Assembly: GCA_037349105.1 (NCBI GenBank) | Contig: JAYJMM010000116.1 | Location: 4,278,001 to 4,342,000, forward strand | From: Limnomonas spitsbergensis | Taxonomy: Eukaryota > Chlorophyta > Chlorophyceae > Chlamydomonadales | Direction of reading: 5' to 3' | DNA: 64,000 nt | Shown: positions 56,001 to 64,000 of the stretch, piece after piece | Numbering within the stretch: position 1 is the stretch's first letter | Layout of the letters: each line of letters opens with the position of its first letter | Made by a program: the position numbers and the translations under genes | The notes under the pieces: generated by a model | What the model saw: only the letters and a program-made list of their open reading frames with translations | What the model was told of the DNA's origin: nothing | Databases searched by the model: none

Positions 56001-59000
56001 GGGCTGCTACGTCTCCCCCTGCATGATGCAGAGCCGAGCCAGCAGCTCGCTTATGACCCCCCATGGGGGGTCACAGTCTTTTGTAGTGAATCAGCTACAT
56101 GTCGGCTGCACTCCGGCCTCTGGCCGGAGTGCAGCTGACATGTAGCTGATGGGATCTCAGGCCTCTGGCCGGTGATACCATTCCTGGCCAGCCTTGCTGC
56201 TTTGGTCACCAATTGCAGTCTGGTCTAGGTTTGCTCCAAATTGGGCCCATGGCGGCCGTTGGGCGGTCTGCTGAAGTTAAACTTGTAGCCGTAAAAATAA
56301 GCACTGTGACCCCCAAGCATTCCCCTCCCCCTCACGCACCAGTTGTCCCATCCAGAACCAGCAGCGTCTCTGCCGGCTGTTTCGGTAGCGCCTTCCCGAT
56401 GGCGTCCTTGCACTCCTGTAGCTCCTCCATCAGCGCATACGCGGTGTGCAGGCGGCCAGCCGTGTCGCAGATAACAATGTCAATCGCGTCAGCACCCTTT
56501 CGCTTCTTGACGTCCTCCAGACACTGGGAGGGGGAAAAAGCAGTGCTTCTTTTTTCGGCGATGAGGCCATTTTCAGCGGGCCGCCCAGCGGCTGAGTAAG
56601 GCCTGAGTGGGACCAAACCTTGACTGGCTGGCGGCCGGCGGCCCAACAGTATAGCTAGCCAAAACTGGGGCCTCTGGCCGGAGGCTGGAGTGTAGCTGAC
56701 AGGTAGCCGAATCACGGGGAAATAAACACTGGGGGGCAGAGGGGGAAGGCACGTTCAGGCCAGCCAGAACACGCAGGAAGGAAAGGGAAGACGCGTGGGG
56801 GGAGAGAGGGTCGCAATGCAAACGGCCGCCAACAAAAAGGATGAGGCAGAGCCATTATCACCTGGCGGATCACTTCGGGGAAACAATCATGCAAGTTAAT
56901 GTGCGCCAACCAGATAGGAAGCAGCTGCCCATGTAAAGCGACGAATCAGGCGCAATAAAGGTTTATGGACACCCAGCGACAAATCAGGGGCAACGAAGAT
57001 TCATGGGCACCCGTACGCACCGCCGAGATGACCACAGCAGGCTTGGAGCCTTCCGTGAAAGATCCCATGATGGCGGAGGAGCGCCGACCCCACTCTGCCA
57101 GCTGCTCTGCTGCAGCCGCCCTGAAGGTGTCACCGGGGATCAGATAGACCTGCAAACAGTAAGGAGGAGCCAATGCAGGGCTAGGTGTTTATTTTTCGTC
57201 TTGTGTCTTTTGTTCATCTACAGATCAGCTACCTCCTAGCTGCCGGCCAGAGGCCACATGCGCAGCCAGCCACACTGCTCGGGCATGTATCTGTAGGCTG
57301 GTCAAAATTAAGCCCCAATTGGATTAGCCACTAAACAAAACACTGACAGGGCACCAGCTGAGGCAGGGGAGCAGCGGAGGGAGAGAAAGAGGGAGAGCGG
57401 GAGAGGAAAGGGTCCAGGACCAGGGAAGATTTTGATCACAGCATGGCGGTTCCCAGGAGCTACCCAGGCAGCAAAAGTGTGAAGCTTGACGAGACTGTCC
57501 TCACCTTTGCGCCTGCACTGCCAAACTTCGCTGCCAGTTTCCCAATGGTTGTCGTCTTCCCGGCACCATTGACGCCCACGATCAGGATCACTGCCGGCTG
57601 GCCCGTCAAGGCCAGCTCTGAGCTCTTTCCTCGACCATCAAGAAGCTCAATGATACTGGTCTGCAGAACAAAGCACAAGGACAGCGCACATGGTCGAGCT
57701 TGGGGATGCATGAGGAGCGCGCACCCAGGTTACAGGAATACTGGGGCATTACAATATTAGGGTAATGGGAGCAAGCACAGGGGCTGGCATGCTGCCTTAC
57801 AAGGGGGCTGGCATGCTGCCTTACATGGGGCTGGCATGCAGCTTTGCATGGAAGTTGGCATGCAGCCTTGCATGGGGGCTGGCATGGTGCCTTACATGGG
57901 GGCTGGCATGCAGCCTTGCATAGGAAATGGCATGCAGCCTTGCATGGGGGCAGATTCACAGTCTCGCATGGGGGCTGGTATGATGCCTTGCATGCGGGCA
58001 GGCACATCCATGCATCAGCCAGCAAGGCAAACCTCCCGATTTCTTGCACAGCTTGGCTGTCAATCTACTAATATTTCCTGTAAAAACTGTTGGGGGGAAA
58101 CCAGAGGCAGGAGAGGGCACGGGCCGGATGAAGCATGGATAAGCCAGCTCACATCCTAATGAGGTCCAGGGCAGTCGCCCAATCTTTACCCGACCGTGAC
58201 ACACCAATTTGCTTTCAACCTACCATCCAACCCGTCTGATCCCCCCCCCTGTATGGCATCAAATCATATTGCAAACCACAAGACAGGGGATAATGCTCAT
58301 TGGGTTGCAGGATACATAAAACATGTACGAGAAGTCACCCAACATGTCGGCATGGCCAGACAGAATTACAGTACCCACCTTTGATCCGTGGTCATACAGA
58401 ATTTGTTTACCCACTCTTGACGGTCAGACAACAGCCGAAATCCTCCCACGATATGGCTACAGCTGCCAAGCTTAGAAGCAACACTCTTGTACCCTACCGC
58501 AGAGAGTACCAGTGCTCTCAGGATTAAGCAGAAGCAAGCAATGCCTGTCACATTAAGAGGCCTACAGACACGCCCTGCTCCCGGGTAAGCTCTGTCCAAA
58601 ATTCGATTTACCTTGAGCTGAGATTTCAGGTCGTCTGCTGTCTTGACCTTCCCTGATTTTATTGCAATCCGGACCTTGTCAACGATCCTGAGAGCTGTCT
58701 TGGGTCCAAAGTCGGCTGTCTGCAAGTTCGTAGCAGCAGTCATCAAACAGGTTCAGCTGAGCGGGCTTCCCTAAGGAATGGTTGGGCCTCGGCAACGTTT
58801 CCAGTTAGAAGGGTTTCAGGCCTGGTTCATAAGACGCACAGGGTGGTGGGTTCAAAACCATGACGTCAGGTCATAAAGTAAGACAGGTTGAGCAGCATTA
58901 AATACTACACAGGTTTGTCACTGAGAGGCACACCCACAATGAGCGCCTCTTCCAACTCCTCAAGCGTTGTCTCATAGTCTTCGAGGGTCCAGAAGGCCAA

Positions 59001-59598
59001 AAGTTCGTCCACCAACTACAGAACAAAAGACCATGCAGGTCAGAGATGCAGATGACCATGACTTGTGGTGTCAAGGCAATTAAGCAAGCCCTGGACTGCC
59101 CAGTCCTCTTGGCTCTCACAAGTCTTGCCATGCTGAATTCCTAGAGCCTCAAGAAGGTTCATGCGCACTATTTACAACACACTTGGGGTAACAACAGGCA
59201 TACATGGGACGAGGGCAGTGCATGAGCGCAGGGACAACTTTCCCAGTCTAAACGCCAGCCACAGCCAGGAGGCCATGCATTGAACGCACCCCAAGACGCT
59301 CCCTTGTCTTTGTAGTGCCCTTAAAGAAACGATCAAAGTCGCCTGACGCCTTTTCCTTGAGGACTCTACCAAGTCGCTGAAGCAGGCCCGGCGTCGGAGT
59401 GCTGGCGCACACCTGGTTAAGTTAACACACCACCATCATCAACATTGCTTCCCATTCATTCTCATATCTGCATAGAGTGACGATCCGTATCGTCCCTCAC
59501 ACCTTCACGCCCGGGCGGGCATTACCCTTGAATAGGGTATCTCGACCGCGCAATTGGCGTCTCTGTATGAGTGGAGAGTGAATCCTATTGTGCAACAT
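53097..59598 (-). CDS. cpFTSY: Chloroplast SRP receptor cpFtsY
   Basis: SRP-family GTPase of the plastid; with cpSRP54 it delivers light-harvesting proteins to the thylakoid translocase. Nine exons (gene order): 59598-59503, 59412-59290, 59015-58938, 58719-58612, 57660-57505, 57149-57021, 56523-56340, 55632-55532, 53249-53097; phases agree, 375 aa, close to plant cpFtsY. Residues 1 to about 34 are a basic transit peptide ending near KVCAS. Then come [20 protein letters not shown] and the N domain ([16 protein letters not shown]). The GTPase motifs are [15 protein letters not shown] (about 165), [17 protein letters not shown] (about 250), TKLDG (about 314) and GVGE (about 340). All catalytic motifs are intact. 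The last intron holds nested transposons. It is divergent from the coiled-coil gene at 60.7 kb. Confidence 0.95.
53964..55491. mobile_element. TIR element (CCGTAG ends) interrupted by a hAT element
   Basis: The ends 53964-53986 and 55469-55491 are 23-bp inverted repeats with two mismatches (CCGTAGAACG... and ...CGTTCTACGG). Without the nested hAT and its extra target copy the element is about 619 bp, nearly the size of the CCGTAG element at 40.8 kb. The inside carries many CGCGCA(C/G) motifs, as subterminal repeats might. Flanks are TA on the left and TT on the right. Short ORFs (55140-55400) show no domain. Lies in the last cpFtsY intron. Confidence 0.75.
53991..54891 (+). mobile_element. 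hAT element with 8-bp target duplication CCGCGCAC
   Basis: The 901-bp element starts TAGGGCTG and ends CAGCCCCA, flanked by perfect CCGCGCAC at 53983-53990 and 54892-54899. Both ends carry long AT-rich palindromic runs of TATACGTATA. A 108-codon ORF (54216-54542) has [20 protein letters not shown] plus a His, which resembles the start of a BED-type finger, but no transposase catalytic region exists. A non-autonomous hAT derivative. Confidence 0.85.
56090..56150 (-). repeat. 29-bp near-perfect hairpin in a cpFtsY intron
   Basis: 56090-56118 pairs with 56122-56150 with one mismatch (G opposite T, a G-U pair in RNA of one strand) and a 3-nt loop. Part of the sequence (GCAGCTGACATGTAGCTGAT) resembles the dispersed repeat at 56566. 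Confidence 0.88.
56566..56728. repeat. Dispersed ~170-bp repeat, copy 2 (cpFtsY intron)
   Basis: Counterpart of 46612-46790 in CAP-H; shares GGGACCAAACCTTGACTGGC, GCGGCCGGCGGCCCAA and AGCTGACAGGTAGC blocks. Partial relatives appear near 57217 and 49205. Confidence 0.7.
57775..57985 (-). repeat. GCATGGGGGCTGGCATG-type tandem repeat in a cpFtsY intron
   Basis: About eight copies of a 24-25 bp unit (GGGGCTGGCATGCAGCCTTGCAT-like), diverged, in the intron 57661-58611. Confidence 0.85.
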
Positions 59599-60661
59599 TT
59601 TCTGCAGGTCTTCCCCTAGAGACTTCCTAAAGACTTGGTGAGTTGCCCAATGCCCATGCCCATGCTGGACCAAGTATGAACATCCGCACACCCGCACACC
59701 CGCCGTACAGGTGAAACCCTTAACAGCGACGGTTATCAACCAGCGATGACCTGGCAGAACTCTCTGTTCGGCAGCGCCATCATATGTTCGACCTATTTAC
59801 AATATTGATTTAAAGCTGCAGCCCAGGTGGTACAATTGAGTACCAAGGCAACAGAATAGACACCGTATACTGCTACTTAACTACTTTCTGCCTGATGGGC
59901 CCCAACCTACCAATTACCTGTTTGGTTGGCATCCAGACTTGATTAGCAATTACCCGTATGGTGAGTTTAGACCTGGACGTAGTGTTGCTGCCAGAATGCT
60001 GAACCGGTGCATGGAATGCATGCAGAGCAGTTTGCAAGCTTGCGGGTTGCTAATCTGCCGCTACGTCATATGGGGCTGGGGTTAAATTGCAATGGCGAAC
60101 ATCTCCATCAGGTATTGTGAATTAGTAATCCGGAGAGGCGCACGAACGGACTGTCCATGACAGCGGTACATGATTCATATTGGTCACCGTGATTCACACT
60201 CCCTTCTTGACGCCGAGGTGTTGTCGTGTTCAGGATTCACAAATTCTCGACAACCTTCACTTACCGAAAACCAAGTCGCATTGGTGTTCTCTTTATTTTC
60301 TCTTCATGCCCCCTACCCTCGGAACGCCATCACAGCGCACGACAGCTCGCATTTTTAAAGGTGTCTGAGTGGCAACAACGGTTCCATGTATTCCAAGCAG
60401 GAGGGCGGCTTGGACCATTCGCTGACGGCCTCACTAACGAACTCACAAAGACCCGCTCCGACCGGCTCCTCGACTCTCTCACGGCATCGACAGGCCACGC
60501 CGCAGCAGCCACGTGTACTATATAGTACAGACCTCTCTTCTAAAGCAGGCAGCTGGTGCAAGCGGGCTTCCCCTGGCGATCATGTCTTCCGCAGGGCATC
60601 GCATCACGGCGTACCCGAGACCCCTTCCCGTTGTTGCCAACGAACCGCTCCCCACACACAC
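59599..60661. promoter_or_regulatory. Divergent intergenic region (cpFtsY / coiled-coil gene)
   Basis: The two start codons face away from each other across about 1.06 kb, so both promoters should lie here. Untranslated exons are possible: a GGTAAGTG donor-like site lies on the minus strand near 60260. No TATA box or named motif can be assigned with confidence. Confidence 0.4.
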
Positions 60662-62403
60662 ATGTCACGGATACCTACCATGGCAATGGTCAGCAGCCAT
60701 GGCAGCAAAACATTACATGAGGCCAGCAGAGGTTCAGCATGTGCAGCAGCTGTTTCAGCCCCAACAGCATCTCCTCTGGCAGCAGCAGCCTCATCGGAGC
60801 CGCTGGAGCCCATGCTGCGGGACATAGAGGCCCAGCTGGCTGTAGAATGCATGGAGAGCCTGCGGCTTAAGGCCCGGCTAATGCTGGCAGACCTGCGTGT
60901 TGAGGCGGCTGAGAGAGACCAGCAAGCGGCCGAGCTGCGGGCCAGTGCTGCAAAAGCTGACGCGGAGGTCTTAGCCGCCCGGCTGGACCAGGCGCATGCG
61001 GAGGCAGCTGGTCTGCGGGTAGGGGTGGAGGCCTTGCAAGAGGTGAGCCATCATCCGGCCGGCAGGCGGATAACTGGTTGCTACTCGTTAAGTCATGACT
61101 GTTAGAAGTGTTCCGGGTTCCGCAATGCTGCTCGTGATATTTAGCGCCAGATGTCACCTGTGGCACTGCGGGAAAAAGTTGGCGGGGGGAGGAATCCTTT
61201 GAAATTTGGGGACTGCAGTGATGTCGTGAATACCTAGGGCAACGCTGAGCAATTCGGTGCATCACAGCATCTTATTCACTTATGTGTGGCAGCAGCCTGA
61301 ATCGACCAGGATTACCAATGGCAAATCAGGAGGGGGCATCTGCTTGATTCTGCCATCTCCCACATGCTGACATGCCCCACCAATTGGGTCCAGTGTTTTA
61401 ACATTGGAAACCCAACACCGGGTAAGTGGGCAGGGTTTCCAATGGTCATAGTTGGAAAAGAAGAACCAAAGTGAAAACTCTGCCACTCTGTCAGGCCTTG
61501 GAAGTCTCAACTAACAGACATGAACTTTCCTCACAACAACCCTAAATCTCTGGACCTTAACCCTTGAACCACCTGCAGAAAGTTTCCGCTGCAGGACGTG
61601 AAGTCGAGCTGCAGGCGACTAAATGCTTGCGAGAGGTGAGTCAAGTTTCTCAGCAACACCTAGTCCCAGTTCATGCCAGGCTGCGTAATCCTTATCCTAT
61701 AATTTTCCAGATCCTGGGCTCCTCATAATATTCCTATCGTCAGGAGCTACACAGCAGCAGCTGATGATCAGTATCCTCCAGCTTGGGTCACTGGCCATAG
61801 GCTGTGAAAGGCTTGGTCCCAAGCGGCCCAGTGGCGGCTGTTTAGCACCTACCGTTTAGTGGCCTGGTGGGCACTGTCATACATTACTGGTTGACATCCC
61901 ATCTTCAGGTTACGCGATACATGGACCTCGCAATGAGAGCGGAGCGCCAGGCCATTGAGGCCAAAGCCATTTTGCTCCAGATCAGATCAAGTTGCGTGGG
62001 CTTGGGCCGCGAGCAGGCCGCAGCCGGGCCGGAAAATATTCCGAGCCCGTTCGAGAAGGTCCAAGTGCCTATAGACCCAACGGAAGCTGCGGCGTTGCCG
62101 CACGAGCTTCCCTGCCATGAAGACGCCCAGAGCGTGTTTGCTGCTGATGCTCTTATGAGCCCGCGGGGCAGCCAATGTTTCAACGAGGGTGGCATTAGGA
62201 GGCTGCCCCTCCGATGGCCAGAAAGGCAGGGGCTTGCCTCGAGAAAGCAGCTTGATGATGCATGTATCCGGCGGCATGAAAGCTCTGCGCGACAGCTGGG
62301 CCGTGTTGCTGGAGGAACCGCCACCAGTCTCCATGCCCGGCTTGCCAACGGTGACGATTGTGATGCTCTCTACAGCATTGCCAGACAAGAATGCGCTTCA
62401 TAA
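60662..62403 (+). CDS. Coiled-coil protein, unknown function
   Basis: Three exons, 60662-61042, 61579-61635 and 61909-62403, all phase 0, give 310 aa. An Ala/Ser-rich N-terminus is followed by a long coiled coil (about 45-165) rich in Ala, Glu, Leu and Arg (ARLMLADLRVEAAERDQQAA, AARLDQAHAEAAGLRV, MRAERQAIEAKAILLQ). A non-helical C-terminal half of about 150 residues contains FEKVQVPIDPTEAAAL. No domain was recognised. The frame is open upstream to 60386, so a longer start is possible. Confidence 0.6.
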
Positions 62404-62599
62404 GGATGAGGCCCCGTCCTGTCTGCCATCATGCCTGAGGATCTCTCCAATGAAGCCTGGGCAACACAGGGCTGCGTCCCTTCACTGATGTGCTGATATC
62501 AAAAAGGACACAAACAGCATTGTAAGGCATGGAGATGGTATTGGGCTGTAAAGGGTTGTATTCAGTCTGTTTGGCCTGCGTGGCCTGTCAAGGCAGGAT

Positions 62600-64000
62600 G
62601 GCATGATACAACTGGTGATACTGAATATGGCCCCTCTTGCAATGCCTCCTTCGAATAATAGCCAGTCAGCTTTTGGCCGAGTCAAATTTGGGGACTTCAG
62701 CATGCATGCATGATTGCATGCACGTGCAAGCTGCTGGGCCTCTGCCCACAGCCATGCACACAACACTCATGCTAGGAGATAATTGATATTAACCGGATGC
62801 TGTATTGCCGTCGTTTGGCATTTCTGTTTTACGACGGAAGCGTTCTTGATATTAAGCCCTTTGTCATCTACCAGCACTTGGGTATGTTATTCGATGACGC
62901 AGAGGGTATGAAGGGAGCAGGTAGACGTTGTGTCAACAAGGGGAGGGCAGCTTTTATGCCATGGTCCGGAGATGTCATGAGCTTGATGTACACTATGTTC
63001 ACATGAAATGTCATGTTTTTACTCTTTGGTCAAGACAATCCTGTTTTATGGGTGTGAAATTTGGGGACTAGGTCTCCTTGCAAAAGGAGTCCGCTTGACA
63101 GACACCAGTTTCTCTTGAGATTTGGAGGTAATTCACAAGGGTTTCATTAGGCAGTGTCTGGGTCTTTGCAAGTCTGTGGCCGCATATGTTCTCATGAGTG
63201 AACTGCAACGTTCACCCCTTGTCTTAAGTCTTCTTCAGCAGGCCCTGAGGTTGTGGAATATAATTAATCTGAGGCCTGACGATGACCTTGGATGCAGGAA
63301 AGTTGTGATTTGGCGAAGGCCGGTACTTAACCTTGTTGGGCCGTTCTTTTGTCTTCCATGACTCTGGGCATTGATTTAAGTGCTCCAGTCAAAACCTCTT
63401 TGGATATTGAGGTCATTCATAATTTTGCTAGGGCTCAATGGCTTTCCAAAATTCCAGGGATATGCCTCGTACGGCCCTGTCCGTACGTGCTACTCCTGAC
63501 TCAGAACGCTCGGGGTTCAAGTTGTTTACGTTCTCTAAGTGGTTTCTAATAAGCGTGACTTGAAGGAGACTTTCTGGTACAATGTGAGCAAGCCGAATAT
63601 TATTTTTGCTGTAGCCCGGCATCGGATAGGGTCGCATTGGCTAAATGTCGAGACGGGGCGCTTTGAGAAACCTGTTGTGCCTCGTAGCGAGAGGCTTGTC
63701 AGATGTTGCAATCTTGAATATCGGGAGGATGAGCTCCACATGATTACTGCCCGTTCTATACAGACCTTCGTTTTCAATTTAACCTTACTTTCCATAATTG
63801 TCTAGCGGACGGGGATGCGGCCCTGAAATGGTATGCAAATGGACTGTGGGGCAAAAGCTAAATGCAGAGGATTCTGCATCTGCTTTCTGGAAGGAATCCG
63901 GTTCTTTTATCTTTCAGTGAACCGTATGATGAAAATAGATAATTATCTCAATTTTTTGCTAAATCTTCCGTCTCTCCATAATTTTCTTGGCAGTGCTTAA
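62600..64000 (+). pseudogene. Decayed LINE (non-LTR) reverse-transcriptase C-terminal region, runs off window
   Basis: Pieces in different frames are collinear with the region after the RT catalytic core: FVIYQHLGMLFDDAEGMKGA (62797-63006), then ILFYGCEIWG, FIRQCLGLCKS, ELQRSPLVLSLL and LRLWNIINL (about 63030-63290). Further on is VSKPNIIFAVARHRIGSHWL, then ERLVRCCNLEYREDELHMIT (63539-63805), the C-terminal zinc knuckle. Frameshifts and stops make it a pseudogene. The family differs from the LINE at 37-43 kb. Confidence 0.75.

Noticed and set aside
56860..56890. Small extra cpFtsY exon reading VIRQ
   Set aside because: Its acceptor would be out of phase and create a stop. Direct joining of 57021 to 56523 keeps the family sequence.
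59990..60060. Alternative cpFtsY first exon starting MHSMHRFSILAA
   Set aside because: The donor is weak and its phase does not fit the exon at 59412. The exon 59598-59503 joins in phase and looks like a transit peptide.
1..64000. tRNA, rRNA or riboswitch genes
   Set aside because: I scanned for tRNA-like A/B boxes and conserved rRNA words by eye and found nothing convincing. A covariance-model search would settle this.

Overview
This window is nuclear DNA of a green alga. The genes are split into many short exons with GT-AG introns. Two proteins are thylakoid-specific (a CURT1/CAAD protein and the TL29/APX4 lumen pseudo-peroxidase) and one is the chloroplast SRP receptor cpFtsY, with plastid-type leader peptides. 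Repeats and transposons are frequent. A chlorophyte or prasinophyte with a large, intron-rich genome fits best; the species cannot be fixed from the sequence. Gene models were built by hand from ORFs, splice consensus, reading phase and family motifs. Exon sums divide by three in every model, and most joins restore recognisable motifs.

Layout: 1.5-13.3 kb (+), an ankyrin-RBR (ANKIB1/Ariadne-like) E3 ubiquitin ligase; 16 kb (+), a small coiled-coil gene; 18.7-20.4 kb (+), CURT1; 21.6-30.0 kb (+), an NTP/NDP-exchange-type multispan transporter; 30.3-36.3 kb (-), TL29, convergent with the transporter; 36.3-44.1 kb, a transposon-rich block (LINE remnants, a hAT MITE, a TA-flanked MITE and a 0.7 kb foldback); 44.1-51.8 kb (-), condensin subunit CAP-H; 53.1-59.6 kb (-), cpFtsY, with a hAT element nested in another TIR element in its last intron; 60.7-62.4 kb (+), a coiled-coil gene divergent from cpFtsY; 62.5-64 kb, a decayed LINE.

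The most striking signal is a repeated mutational theme: tandem duplications that straddle splice sites. In the RBR gene a 60-bp unit carrying the end of one exon plus its GT donor is repeated about 43 times. Thirty-five donors lie in the same reading phase, so donor choice could insert 0 to 34 copies of a 20-residue Cys-rich block into the catalytic RING2 domain. In TL29 a 74-bp unit spanning a donor is repeated 11 times, but there a stop codon makes every distal donor unproductive. The RBR gene has at least six further duplications at splice boundaries or of introns, and CAP-H has one at an acceptor.

The genes do not form a pathway. Three (CURT1, TL29, cpFtsY) serve thylakoid structure or biogenesis, but their closeness may be chance.
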